From the NCBI GenBank assembly GCA_054601695.1, contig BAAHQB010000030.1, forward strand, positions 310,001-374,000: a stretch of DNA of 64,000 bases. The letters run 5' to 3'. The stretch is from Amorphochlora amoebiformis. Its lineage: Eukaryota; Cercozoa; Chlorarachniophyceae. A program made the translations under genes and the position numbers. Shown in pieces: positions 1 through 17,293 of the stretch. Under the pieces are notes generated by a model. The model had not been told where the DNA came from. It worked only from the letters and a program-made list of their open reading frames with translations, and searched no databases. Position 1 is the stretch's first letter. Each line of letters starts with the position of its first letter.

Positions 1-54
1 ATATATATATATAATATATATAATATATATATATACATATATTACATATGTTAG

Positions 55-349
55 GACTTGACCACCAAGGGAGAGGAGTCCATTGAATCGTGCATCACAT
101 TAGATGCGCGAGATGACCATGTCACCCACGCCGCCCTTTCTCGGGCCGACAAGAATCATTTGTACAAAGGTTATCCTCACCTGGCGCATACGTTTAAATG
201 CACATACACATGTACATACATATATGTTTATATATATATATATATATATATATATTTCTCTGTGTATAATACGAAAATACAGACAGAAAAATGTGCATGA
301 AAAATGTGCATATAATATGTAACAGTTATGTAGTAAATATATATATACA

Positions 350-398
<49 letters not shown>

Positions 399-409
399 AT
401 ATATATATA

Positions 410-470
<61 letters not shown>

Positions 471-841
471 CTTATGTGTGTGTCTATGAATATTTGTTTA
501 ACATGTAAAGTTTATAACACTGCACATGTGATACATAATACATATATTACGCACATAATAGGGATCTTTTACGTCTTCTTCGATCCTCTTGGGTAAACGA
601 TCTTCACTAACTATTATCGCACTAAGCTTATAATCCTAACTCTTATCTTGACAGATCCCCAACACCACGAAAACAGAGATGTGTTTTCGCATTCCATGCT
701 GAGAGCTTACTCAAGTAAGTATAATATGTAATTAATATATGTATGTATGTATATATATATATACATATATTCGTGTGTGTGTGTGTCTTCGTGTGTGTAC
801 ATGTACGTGTATGTGTGTATATTCATATTATATTTCATATA

Positions 842-892
<51 letters not shown>

Positions 893-1092
893 TATGCATT
901 TATACTGTAAAATGTACTCTGTCAGTCACCTTGAGGCCCTACCCACGGCACCTGCAGGATTCATTCACCAATTGGATATCCAGGTATATATAAGTATATT
1001 AGTAAGCGTAGCATAGTAATCAGCGATAGCTTATTGAACGATACGTACTGCGAAGCAGGCAGTGGGGTGCCGATAAATATATATATATACTG

Positions 1093-1143
<51 letters not shown>

Positions 1144-1253
1144 ATAATATATATACATACATTATGTATATGTATATATAAAAATGTGTTGTTATATCGT
1201 GATGATGCGATATGAGTATGTATATATGTAAATATATATTACAAAACAATATC

Positions 1254-1341
<88 letters not shown>

Positions 1342-1347
1342 CATATT

Positions 1348-1383
<36 letters not shown>

Positions 1384-1612
1384 CATGTATATATATATTC
1401 AATATATATAATACACGTGGAAATATATAAAGTTATACGTAGAAACACTCATATACATAAACGTAATTTAGGTCCAATGTATTCCCATAGAACTTGGCAT
1501 ACCTATACACAATTTATCGTAAATCTAATGCTCTTAGGATCCTCACCACTTCCGCATGCTGACTCACAAGTACGACATCAACAGTGGTCTCATGAAGATG
1601 TTCGTTAGTTAG
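55..1612 (+). CDS. Gene A, 3' portion (unrecognised protein), copy A
   Basis: Five exons join in one frame: 55-169, 562-592, 655-714, 926-983 and 1538-1612, ending at TAG. Borders are GT-AG and phases match (1, 2, 2, 0). The first visible exon starts in phase 0 after a TTAG acceptor, so the true 5' end lies left of the window or just inside it. Peptide landmarks are [47 protein letters not shown] and, at the C-terminus, [14 protein letters not shown] do not recognise the family, and I see no clear membrane segment or catalytic motif. The introns are mostly (TA)n. It is tail-to-tail with the GPx gene. The last four exons recur almost unchanged in copy B. Confidence 0.5.
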
Positions 1613-2041
1613 GCATGCGCGGATTCAATGAATTAAACGTTTCAATTGATTATACAGTAATAGTAAGCGTAGTATAGTGGTAGTGAAGTACACTTAATCA
1701 TTAAGTGGACTGAACGGCCACGATACGAAGCGATAATTATACAAATGACACGACGATACGACGGCGTAGGCAGAGGCAAAGCCGAGCCGAGCCCGGAGCA
1801 GGAGTGGAATGGTGTAATACTAGTACTAGTAGTAATACCAATTTCAACTCTTTTGTCTATTTTGCAGGAGACTTAGGATTCCCAGCCTGAGTTTGCCATT
1901 GATTGGTACTAGATATGTTCTAGATGTTTTTAATTGCAGTGATGTGGGGACAATCATGCAAGTCAAGAACTACGCATACCACAAGTATATCAGATACGCA
2001 TATCAATGAACCAACGCATTATAAACACGTAAAGACGTACC

Positions 2042-2200
2042 TACGAACGTGTACCTCGTACATACGTACAACCGATATACGTACCGACATACGTACCAAC
2101 ATACGCACCAACATACGTACCAACATACGTACCACCTTACGTACCAACATACGTACCAATATACGTACCAGTACCAACCTACTACCTGTAATCAACATAC
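2042..2200. repeat. 12-bp minisatellite, copy A
   Basis: Tandem array of a degenerate 12-mer close to acatacgtacca, about 12 units. Each unit carries the palindrome TACGTA. Because 12 is a multiple of 3, it stays open in several frames and produces the misleading Arg-Thr-Asn-Ile and His-Thr-Tyr-Gln repeat peptides. The same array occurs in copy B with a different unit order and number. Confidence 0.85.
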
Positions 2201-2974
2201 GTACGTACCATACGACCAACTTATTTATCAACATGCGTATTCTGTAGATATATCCAACGAAATGAAAGGGCAATTGGCAACCCATACGTTGTACAATGTT
2301 TCAATAATATTCCACCTTTACAGTGTGTTCACATTGGAAACTCAACATTATGCCAACATGTTTATTCAGACACAAACCTATGCACATCAGACCAGAATAT
2401 CAGTACATCAACTTGCTAGGATTGTATACATTCAATGCAAGTGACAGAGTAGTTGATCACACTTTATTTATTTGCTCAACGCTCCTGTAAGTATCGACAT
2501 TCACAAGACACACACGCGCATATCTGTGCCTCCACAAGACACACCTCCCAACGGCCCCAGCATAGCCCGCACCATGCTAGTTCAATATCAAGGATTCCGG
2601 CACCCAACGAGTAGCTGTAGTCATTAGTGGAAAACCAACTAGTATCCAAATAATTAATTAATTACTTCTCAACCGCTCTCCTAACATCGTCCGAGATCGA
2701 GAAATCTGGTTCTAGGGTCACGGGTCGTTTAATTGAACTGACTAGACTGACTCAGACGTCTCTCGAATAAGTTCTAGAAGTTAACGTTAGGCTATTACTA
2801 TTGTCATCACTAGCATCACTGACAGTACTGTCTGTACCTGCGACATGAATATACTAGATATAGGCAATAAACTCTAGACTCATACCATCAGCCAATATAA
2901 CTTGCCACAAGTGTCAGTAATATTGAAAATTTAGATTCAGCGATCAACTTGATGTGTGTTCACCAATCACTCAC

Positions 2975-3100
2975 CCTTCCCAGATCCTGCACTGAAAACT
3001 GCAGAAATTATTCCCATTTTTCTTCCAGCACATTCAAACTCGGGCCATGTGTTCTGGCTTTTCGCATTTTCTCCGATCGCTTCATAGTAGGCTGAAGAAT
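2975..3100 (-). CDS. Isolated exon-like block, function unknown
   Basis: On the minus strand this 126-nt block is open and bordered by a TTTTGTAG acceptor and a GTGAGT donor. It starts needing one base from an upstream exon and ends in phase 1. It encodes 41 residues including YYEAIGENAKSQNTW and FECAGRKMGIISAVFSAG, which look like globular or membrane-edge protein rather than simple repeat. It is unchanged in copy B (16076-16201) although the flanks differ. I could not find partner exons. The plus strand also has a good polypyrimidine acceptor inside the block, so the strand is not certain. Confidence 0.35.
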
Positions 3101-3251
3101 CTACAAAATATGAGACTATTCGTCCACATACTTCTAACATAATGTAATTATAACAAACCGACAAGCCGTACATTTATAAAATTATAAATTCAATATATAC
3201 ATATATATGTGTATATATGTATATATATGTGTATATGTACATTTATGTATA

Positions 3252-3334
<83 letters not shown>

Positions 3335-3377
3335 TAGATATATTTATTCATACACATATATATACATATTGATATAC

Positions 3378-3421
<44 letters not shown>

Positions 3422-3610
3422 TATACATTGATACATAAATATATACATACACACATCTTTATTTTAAAATATTATATATACACATATATATACATACATA
3501 TGTATATAATTTATGCAAATGTAGCTATGTTTACATTGCATGACATGCATAATGTATAGAGATATAACTGTAAGAATTCTGGATGTTACAATGTATAGAT
3601 ATTCTCCGTG

Positions 3611-3656
<46 letters not shown>

Positions 3657-3744
3657 TATATTTGTATGCTATATACTATAATATATATACATATATACAT
3701 ATATATATATATATAATATAAATACATATATGTATGTGCCTTAT

Positions 3745-7706
<3,962 letters not shown>

Positions 7707-8532
7707 CCACACTTTAATGGATGGTGCCGACGTGGACTGCTGATTGCCGAAATCTGGGTTCCATAATATATTTTAAAACCTGGGGGAATAATTTATCGCG
7801 GTTACCGGTAATCCCTCATAATCCCGCCATTGGATCTTTGATGGATGATGGCCAGCTATTGACTCGCACTTCCGTCGTTTCTATGCCTCCTGGTTACCCC
7901 TCGAGAGGATTCAAGCATCTCCCGGCCATCTTTTAGAGCCAAGGTAACCCCACTTTACCGTTCCAATCGTTAAAACGACTGAAATCCTCCAGAATATAAC
8001 ATATTTTCTTTACCCTACCTTTCACTCCCTGACAATGTCCTTCCCCCCCCCCTTTCATATCCTCTGGAGACCGAATGGAGACTGCACCGCGCTAGGCTAC
8101 GTCACTATTTATCAATTCCCCAAGTCCCGGGATTGAGAAGTAGACAATCAGTGGCCTGCCAATTGACAGCAGACGCGGGAGTGTGCGAAAGCTTGTACAT
8201 TCGCTCGAGGGGTACGATCCTAATTCCTGATCTCTAGTCTTAATATACCTCCTTAAGAGTGTGAGAAGCTGTACATTCTCTGGAGTGGGTACGATGCTGA
8301 TTCCTGATCTCTAGTCTTAATGGACCTCCTACCAAATACTTGAGAGTGGATACGAATATACATGTAAACCTTCCATTTCAAGAAGCTGAAGTAGAAGTAA
8401 TGTTAAATTAGACTGCAGGTGGGATTAGGGTCAGGGTTAGAGTTCAGCGTAGAATTAGAGTGAGGTGTTTCAATAGGCATATTTGAGAATGTCAGTTGGA
8501 GGGAGCGATTTTCATTTTTCTGTTTTTGTAAG

Positions 8533-8583
8533 CGGCTGGAAGCTGAGTCGTCGATTAAAACATTTTGGGATGAACCTGAGAAG
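8533..8583 (+). other. prfB copy A exon [17 protein letters not shown]
   Basis: This is the clearest single exon of the pseudogene. It has a TTTTTGTAAG acceptor, 17 codons with the RF2-type WDEPEK signature, and a GTTCCT donor. It differs from copy B by a silent AAG-to-AAA change. It shows that the minus-strand open frame over this stretch is a shadow. Confidence 0.75.
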
Positions 8584-8713
8584 GTTCTTGCTCCCTGTCT
8601 CACTCTCTCTCCTCGTGTCCCTGTCTCGTATTAACCCTTAATCTGCCCCTTACATAAACCCTAACCCTTAGATAAACTTTGACCTTACCCCACCGAATGT
8701 AAATATTACACAT

Positions 8714-8715
<2 letters not shown>

Positions 8716-8802
<87 letters not shown>

Positions 8803-8806
8803 TATA

Positions 8807-8860
<54 letters not shown>

Positions 8861-8961
8861 GTATACTATATGATTGTAAGTTTTTTATGTATTTGTGTTA
8901 TACTATATGTATTAACATCTATATACATTTACACATACACAAATATTGTATGTGAGTTTTG

Positions 8962-9011
<50 letters not shown>

Positions 9012-9074
9012 TAATATATATGTATATCATGTAGTTACACATACGCGTTTACATAAACATATATACATATTATA

Positions 9075-9136
<62 letters not shown>

Positions 9137-9184
9137 ATGTATATATATATATATATATTATGTATGTATGTGTGAATATAGATG

Positions 9185-9219
<35 letters not shown>

Positions 9220-9376
9220 GAGTACATATATATATACATATACCTATATACACATATACATATATATATATATATATAAATATATATTTATATATATGTA
9301 TAATAGGTAATTATATTTGCATCTATGGATTTATTATCATATTTATATTGTTTATGTACATTTATACACATATACG

Positions 9377-9457
<81 letters not shown>

Positions 9458-9502
9458 ATATAAATATAATGTAGTTTTATAGCATTTACGCATTTATTAC
9501 AC

Positions 9503-9567
<65 letters not shown>

Positions 9568-9568
9568 G

Positions 9569-9659
<91 letters not shown>

Positions 9660-9784
9660 ATATATATATATAATATATATATATATGTATATATGTACAC
9701 ATATACTTATGCAAACAATACATAATATATATATATATATAGATATATATGTACACATATACTTATCCATGCAACACATATATA

Positions 9785-9828
<44 letters not shown>

Positions 9829-9835
9829 GTGCATT
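8716..9835. repeat. Dense (TA)n microsatellite block
   Basis: Over 1 kb is almost only alternating T and A with occasional C/G interruptions. It lies inside the prfB-copy-A intron between the WDEPEK exon and the AVMTKLNR exon. Similar blocks fill most introns of the window (for example 1083-1400, 5856-6200, 10865-11320, 33480-34200, 38920-39120, 45640-45860, 46655-46900). All Tyr-Ile repeat frames come from these tracts. Confidence 0.95.
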
Positions 9836-10369
9836 AAGGAATACATACTAGGCTCAGGCTGTAATGACCAAGCTAAACCGCCACAAAGCATCACTCCAAA
9901 TAGCTAGGAACTGGCAGGTCAATACCGCTGATGCTAACCCCAACCGTAAAACTCAAACACATCCAAATCTCTGTAACAAATCACCAACCGCAACTAGAAA
10001 CGAACCGGCCACAATCAATCCCTACTCCAAACTCCAACCCTGACCCTTTCCTAACCATATCCTAAGGTTCTCTTAGAAGACGCCAAAACTGCTCTTGAGA
10101 TTTGTGGAGACGACCCTGAGTCTCTTGAGCTTCTCCAGGTTACCCAGCCTAATCATGCTATCAGCTGGCCAAGCTTAAATCTATCCTGCTAGCCCCAACC
10201 ATAGCAAATCCAAACTCGAATTAATAGTAACCTGAGTGAAACTAACACTAAGCCTTACCATCCTCAGGAGTCGCAAGAGAACCTATGGATCCTGGAGAAG
10301 GTATAAGTAGTTAGCATAGATAATTATTCCTACCTACATGTTGTTATACTCACGTGTGTATATACTGTG

Positions 10370-10402
10370 AGAGAGAGAGAGAGAGGGAGAGAGAGAGAGA
10401 GC
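10370..10402. repeat. (GA)n microsatellite in prfB intron, copy A
   Basis: Run of gagaga with two interruptions, between the ESQENLW exon and the ELNAFEL exon. The copy B equivalent is at about 24240-24272. The two copies differ slightly in repeat structure, as expected for slippage after duplication. Confidence 0.9.
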
Positions 10403-10872
10403 ACAAGTGAGGATTAATGGCATGCTCAAAATTGACACATCCAAACCTATCCCTCACAGTAACCATAACTCAAACCCCAGGAACTAAATGCCTTCGAGCT
10501 ACAAGTGCTCTTAACCGGTCCACATGCCTCCAAAGGGTGACCCAAACCCTATCCCTGTCCCTGGGCTAATCCGTCTTAATCTGACCCAATTCTAACCCGG
10601 GCAGAGCACTCTTGACACTAATATCTGGCGCGGGGGGTACAGAAGCACAGGTCCTGTGGCTATTCGAAAGCCTAAAGCTACGGCTAACTAACCATAAGCC
10701 TAATTGTGAGACTAACGCTAGGGTTATATCATTAGGACTGGGCCCAGATGCTGCAGAGGATGTATTTGATATTTGCGGAAGGAGGGATACAAGGTTCACC
10801 TGTAAACATGTATTTTGTGTATGTGTTGGAATTACATGTACACATAATACTTGTACACATATATGTATATAC

Positions 10873-10926
<54 letters not shown>

Positions 10927-11228
10927 AATATATATATATAATAAAGAAATATACATATATATATATATATGTGTGTGTGTGTGTATAATGTACGCACAGA
11001 TATGTTTCAATATATATATTTATATATATATAGTATCGACGTGTGATTTTTGTAAATTTGTAGATATATTCTATACGTATATAAAACATTAATGTACGCA
11101 TATATATATATACACATACATATATATATATATACACGTGTGTATATATATTATATATATATATATATACACATATATTATATATGCATATATATATATA
11201 TATGTGTGTATACACATATATATTTACA

Positions 11229-11292
<64 letters not shown>

Positions 11293-12100
11293 GTGTGTAT
11301 ATATATTTTAATATGTATGTATGTAAATATATGTGGTTTCGATTGTGATTTTCTCAAAATTTTGTGATACATGTCTTCATGTGTACATATGTCTATATAA
11401 ATATATATTTGCATGCAAGACAAAATCTTTCACATTATTGCCCCACACACATATGAATACATGTAATTAATTATATATGTATGTATGTGTATATTTACGT
11501 ATGAAAAACAAACGTATTGTGTATACACACACACACACATGTGTACATATGTACACACGTATACATATATACATATATACATGTATGTGTGTATGTATCA
11601 TTGTACAATATGTACGTATATATATACATGAATAACTGCAACACAAAAATAAATGTATACATTACGAAGGTATCTACTGTGGAAGAAATGCCAGGAGAGG
11701 AGGCGGGAATTAAGAGTGCAACATTAAAGGTTAGGGTTAGGGTGAGGGCTAAGGTTAGTATTGCGTCAGTATTTCTTTGAGATTATCAACGAAACTCCAT
11801 AGAGAAAACATTTAAAATTCTTCTTTTTAGATTCGTGCGTTGAAAATTATTTCCTTATGGTCTTCTTGTTTCCATCTGTTTTATTGTATTGTTTTGAGCA
11901 GGTCGAGGGAGAGTTTGCGTATGGGTGAGAGGCTAGCGGTTAGGGTTAGGTGGAATTTAAGGTTAGGATTACCGTTTTAGGATTACACGATTACGACCGT
12001 AAGGGAATAGAGGATTACGATCGTAAGGGATTAAGTATTAGTGGTGTATGAAACTACATGTATGAATTAATGTGCTCAGGATTAGAGTTACATATATGTA

Positions 12101-12161
<61 letters not shown>

Positions 12162-12171
12162 ATACATATAC

Positions 12172-12206
<35 letters not shown>

Positions 12207-12569
12207 CTATTTAACATGTAAAGTTTATAACACTGCACATGTGATACATAATACATATATTACGCACATAATAGGGATCTTTTACGTCTTCTTCGATCCT
12301 CTTGGGTAAACGATCCTCTTGGGTAAACGATCCTCACTAACTATTATCGCACTCAGCTTATAATCCTAACCCTTATCTTGACAGATCCCCAACACCACGA
12401 AAACAGAGATGTGTTTTCGCATTCCATGCTGAGAGCTTACTCAAGTAAGTATAATATGTAATATATATTTATATATATATATATATATATGTGTATATAT
12501 ATATAAAAAGATATTCGTGTGTCTGTTTTCGTGTGTGTACATGTACGTGTATGTGTGTACACTCATATT

Positions 12570-12621
<52 letters not shown>

Positions 12622-12832
12622 GCATATATATATATATGTATATATACTTTATAATGTACTCTGTCAGTCACCTTGAGGCCCTACCCACTGCACCTGCAGG
12701 ATTCATTCTCCAATTGGATATCCAGGTATATATAAGTATATTAATAAGCGTAGCATAGTAATCAGCGATAGCTTATTGAACGACACGTACTGCGAAGCAG
12801 GCAGTGGGGTGCCGATCAATATATATATACTG

Positions 12833-12882
<50 letters not shown>

Positions 12883-12982
12883 CATTATGTATATGTATAT
12901 ATAAAATGTGTTGTTATATCGTGATGATGCGATATGAGTATGTATATATGTAAATATATATTACATAACAATATCTCTATAA

Positions 12983-13014
<32 letters not shown>

Positions 13015-13082
13015 TACATATATATATGTATATATATATAAATATAAATATATATATATATATCAATATATGTCCATAAATG

Positions 13083-13121
<39 letters not shown>

Positions 13122-13247
13122 ATATATATATTCATTTATATATATACATATATATATATATATTCAATATATATAATACACGTGGAAATATATAAAGTTA
13201 TACGTAAAAACACTCATATACATAAACGTAATTTAGGTCCGATGTAT

Positions 13248-13257
13248 TCCTTTTATA

Positions 13258-13326
<69 letters not shown>

Positions 13327-13618
13327 ATATATAATATGATATTTACATTATTTTATATACATACATATATACATATATATATATACATATATATATATAT
13401 ATGTATGTATATATATAATATGATATTTACATTAATTTATATACATACATACATACATATATGCGCCTGTGTCAGGATATTATATAATATTATACACATA
13501 ATATGTAATATGTATATATATATATATATATATATATTCAACTCAATAAATACGGCGTTAATATATATTTAAGTTAATACATATTGTGTCAGGATAAATG
13601 TATATTATATATATACAC

Positions 13619-13652
<34 letters not shown>

Positions 13653-13709
13653 ATATATATTTGTTTACATATTCACCTCAGTAAATACAGTGTTAGAATA
13701 TTTGTGCAC

Positions 13710-13749
<40 letters not shown>

Positions 13750-13787
13750 ATGGTGTGTGTGTGCGTATACACGTATGTACACATATA

Positions 13788-13825
<38 letters not shown>

Positions 13826-14409
13826 TATATAGATATACATATATACATATATATAAATATATATATATAGATATACATACATATATATATATATACATAT
13901 ATCTATATACAACACACACATTTATACAATACATATACATGTATATATATATAAATATGTATATACATATATATATATATGTATATACTTTTTATGTATA
14001 TATATATATATATATACTTTATATGAATTTATAACCTCGGTAAACACAGTGTTCAAAATCTGCCTTTCGAACCCTTCTGACAATGATCCCCCGCCCTAAT
14101 ACGGTTAGGGTTAGGGTTAGGGTTAATACGGTTAGGGTTAGGGTTAGGGTTAGGGCTAGGGTTAGGGTTAGGGTTAGGGTTAGGGTTAGGGTTAGGTTTA
14201 GGGCTAGGGTTAGGGTTAGGGTTAGGGTTAGGGCTAGGGTTAGGGTTAGGGTTAGGGTTAGGGTTAGGGTTAGGGTTACGGTTAGGGTTGGGGTTAAGGC
14301 TAGGGCTAGGGTTAGAGTTTAGAAAAGTTAGGGGTAAGATTAATATGTTAGCGTTTATAGGCTTGTTTATGTATACATATATATATATATATATAGATAT
14401 GTATATATG

Positions 14410-14448
<39 letters not shown>

Positions 14449-14498
14449 AGATATATACACATACACAACATACACACACACATGTGTGTGTGTGTATA

Positions 14499-14567
<69 letters not shown>
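13248..14567. mobile_element. 1.3-kb insertion unique to copy B
   Basis: In copy A the flanking words ..gatgtattcc (as ..aatgtattcc) and atagaacttggcat.. are nearly adjacent (about 1478-1492). In copy B they are separated by about 1.3 kb. The insert contains near-identical palindromic TA blocks (13250-13435), three degenerate copies of a motif like tcagtaaatacagtgtt (about 13540, 13675, 14035), a tRNA B-box-like gttcgaa on the minus strand (about 14067), and a TTAGGG array. No clear target-site duplication or coding frame is visible. It could be a non-autonomous element or patchwork captured during break repair. Confidence 0.55.
14100..14335 (+). repeat. Interstitial telomere-like (TTAGGG)n array
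   Basis: About 35 units of ttaggg with scattered variants (ctaggg, tttaggg, ttacgg). It lies within the copy-B-only insertion in the last intron of gene A copy B. It is flanked by unique sequence and TA tracts on both sides, so it is interstitial, not a chromosome end. Confidence 0.93.
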
Positions 14568-15129
14568 GAACTTGGCATACCTATACACAATTTATCGTAA
14601 ATCTAATGCTCTTAGGATCCTCACCACTTCCGCATGCTGACTCACAAGTACGACATCAACAGTGGTCTCATGAAGATGTTCGTTAGTTAGGCATGCGCGG
14701 ACTGCCAATGATCCGATCAATATTCAATGAATTAAACGTTTCAATTGATTATACAGTAATAGTAAGCGTAGTATAGTGGTAGTGAAGTACACTTAATCAT
14801 TAAGTGGACTGAACGGCCACGATACGAAGCGATAATTATACAATTGACACGATGATACGACGGCGTAGGCGGAGGCAAAGCCGAGCCGAGCCCGGAGCAG
14901 GACTAGCAGGAGTGGAATGGTATAATACTAGTAATAACAATTTCAACTCTTTTGTCTAGTTTGCAGGAGACTTAGGATTCCTAGCCTGAGTTTGCCATTG
15001 ATTGGTACTAGATATGTTTTAACTGCAGTGATGTGGGGCAATCAAGTCAAGAACTACTCATACCACAAGTGTATATCAGATACCTAGGATACGCATATCA
15101 ATCAACCAACGCATACCAAACACGCAAAT

Positions 15130-15290
15130 GTACCTATGTACGTACATACGTACAACCGATATACATACCGACATACGTACCACCGATATACGTACCGACA
15201 TACGTACAACCAACACACGCACCAACATACGTACCAACATACGTACCAACTTACGTACCAACATACGTACCGACATACGTACCAGTACCA
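15130..15290. repeat. 12-bp minisatellite, copy B
   Basis: Counterpart of the 2042-2200 array. The units are again near acatacgtacca, with additional ccgatatacgtac variants, so the two arrays have diverged in unit composition. Confidence 0.85.
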
Positions 15291-16075
15291 ACCTACTACC
15301 TGTAATCAACATACGTACGTACCATACGACCAACTTATTTATCAACATGCGTATTCTGTAGATATATCCAACGAAATGAAAGGACAATTAGCAACCCATA
15401 CGTTGTACAATGTTTCAATAATATTTCCACCTTTACAGTGTGTTCACATTGGAAACTCAACGTTATGCCAACATGTGTATTCAGACACAAACCTATCTAT
15501 GCACATCAGACCAGAATATCAGTACATCAACTTGCTAGGATTGTATACAAGTTGATCACACTTTATTTATTTGCTCAACGCTCCTGTAAGTATCGATATC
15601 GACATTCACAAGACACGCGCATATCTGTGCCTCCACAAGACACACCTCCCAACGGCCCCAGCATAGCCCGCACCATGCTAGTTCAATATCAAGGATTCCG
15701 GCACCCAACGAGTAGCTGTAGTCATTAGTAGAAAACCAACTAGTATCCAAATAATTAATTAATTACTTCTCAACCGCTCTCCTAACATCGTCCGAGATCG
15801 AGAAATCTGGTTCTAGGGTCACGGGTCGTTTAATTGAACTGACTAGACTGACTCAGACGTCTCTCGAATAAGTTCTAGAAGTTAACGTTAGGCTATTACT
15901 AGTGTCATCACTAGCATCACTGACAGTACTGTCTCTACCTGCGACATGAATATACTAGATATAGGCAATAAACTCTAGACTCATGCCATCAGCCAATATA
16001 ACTTGCCACAAGTGTCAGTAATATTGAAAATTTAGATTCAGCGATCAACTTGATGTGTATTCACCAAACACTCAC

Positions 16076-16201
16076 CCTTCCCAGATCCTGCACTGAAAAC
16101 TGCAGAAATTATTCCCATTTTTCTTCCAGCACATTCAAACTCGGGCCATGTGTTCTGGCTTTTCGCATTTTCTCCGATCGCTTCATAGTAGGCTGAAGAA
16201 T
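16076..16201 (-). CDS. Isolated exon-like block, copy B
   Basis: Same 126-nt block as 2975-3100, with the same acceptor and a GTGAGT donor. The open stretch is unchanged, while substitutions occur just outside it. Function and partner exons are unknown. Confidence 0.35.
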
Positions 16202-16293
16202 CTACAAAATATGAGGCTATTCGTCCACATACTTCTAACATAATGTAATTATAACAAACCGACAAGCCGTACATTTATAAAATTATAAATTCA

Positions 16294-16360
<67 letters not shown>

Positions 16361-16392
16361 GAATATATATACATATAATATATATGTACATT

Positions 16393-16424
<32 letters not shown>

Positions 16425-16429
16425 GCATA

Positions 16430-16479
<50 letters not shown>

Positions 16480-16680
16480 TATATATATATATACACATAT
16501 ACATTGATATATAAATATATACACACATATACATATCTATATTTTAAAATATTATATATATATATATATATGTATAATATATGCAAATGTAGCTATGTTT
16601 ATATTGCACGACATGCATAATGTATAGAGATATAACTGTAAGAATTCTGCATGTTACAATGCATAGATATTCTCCGTGCA

Positions 16681-16746
<66 letters not shown>

Positions 16747-16820
16747 CATATTTGTATGCTATATACTATATAACATATATATATATATATAATATAAATA
16801 CATATATGTACGTGCTTTAT

Positions 16821-16970
16821 CTATGCAGCCTTGTCATCCTTCTTTTTATTGGAGGAAGTTGATTCTTTGAGAGCCTAAATTCAACACATGCGGATGAATA
16901 TGTAAAAATATGAGTACAATATTTAAAATATCCACAAGTGAATACATGAAAACATGTCGTACATATAAAC

Positions 16971-17012
<42 letters not shown>

Positions 17013-17245
17013 GTATATATGTATGCACATATATATATGTTAAAAATATATATATATATACATAAATATATGAAAATATATATAATAAAATATTTACATA
17101 TATACGCATGTATACGCATATATGTACATATATGTGCATAATAAATCTCGCAAAAGAGGAAATTTCAAACACAGCACCATGCATACATATTTCTATATAT
17201 CTAAAGATATATATATATATATATATGTATATATTATATATATAT

Positions 17246-17293
<48 letters not shown>

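Larger units (their letters stand above)
1613..3744. other. Region between gene A and GPx 3' ends
   Basis: Intergenic or unresolved segment between two converging genes. It holds a 12-bp minisatellite (about 2042-2200), a CTAG-containing stretch (about 2640-2900), TA tracts (3190-3740) and short frames on both strands that I could not chain. One exon-like block (2975-3100, minus strand) is listed separately. The GPx 3' UTR and any SECIS element should lie in its right half. I looked on the minus strand for ATGA ... AA ... GA in a stem-loop and found no convincing candidate by eye. Confidence 0.5.
7845..11924 (+). pseudogene. Truncated and decaying 5' half of prfB (RF2), copy A
   Basis: Exons equivalent to the complete prfB in copy B are recognisable: 7845-7943, 8533-8583, 9852-9917, 10067-10138, 10268-10300, 10481-10536, 10605-10650, 10736-10793, 11670-11729, 11902-11924. 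They contain the RF2 marks [28 protein letters not shown] and [13 protein letters not shown]. Three things disable it. A TGG-to-TGA change gives a stop six codons into the leader (7860-7862). Two bases are missing in the DWAQ exon (58 instead of 60 nt). All downstream exons, including the GGQ and SPF segments, are absent because the duplication ends near 12090. A one-base loss in the equivalent of the DAGSVRK exon (about 8173) also breaks the frame there. Confidence 0.85.
12275..14690 (+). pseudogene. Gene A copy B, 5'-truncated
   Basis: Exons 12275-12305, 12385-12444, 12668-12725 and 14616-14690 match copy A exons 2-5 and stay in frame, with one His-to-Leu change and silent changes. The upstream exon (GEESIESC in copy A) is not duplicated. 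A 17-bp tandem duplication repeats the end of the first exon and its donor (about 12291-12324). The last intron is enlarged by the 1.3-kb insertion. Without a promoter and 5' exons it is probably not functional, unless it is driven from the neighbouring repeat. Confidence 0.6.

Noticed and set aside
1924-2444. Repeat-rich frames reading Arg-Thr-Asn-Ile or His-Thr-Tyr-Gln
   Set aside because: They are produced by the 12-bp minisatellite, whose period is a multiple of 3. There is no start context or splice support.
2399-2476. Thymidylate-synthase-like frame (PEYQYINLL)
   Set aside because: The similarity stops after about 9 residues, no catalytic motifs follow, and copy B has a 20-nt deletion breaking the frame.
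3190-3456. Long Tyr-Ile (YIYIYI) open frames on both strands, here and in dozens of other places
   Set aside because: They are translations of (TA)n tracts, open in all frames by composition, and lie within introns or intergenic DNA of supported genes.
14083-14322. Val-Arg repeat frame and antisense Pro-Asn repeat frame
   Set aside because: Translation of the TTAGGG array. It is not coding.
14100-14335. Telomere or chromosome end
   Set aside because: Duplicated unique sequence continues on both sides, so the array is interstitial.
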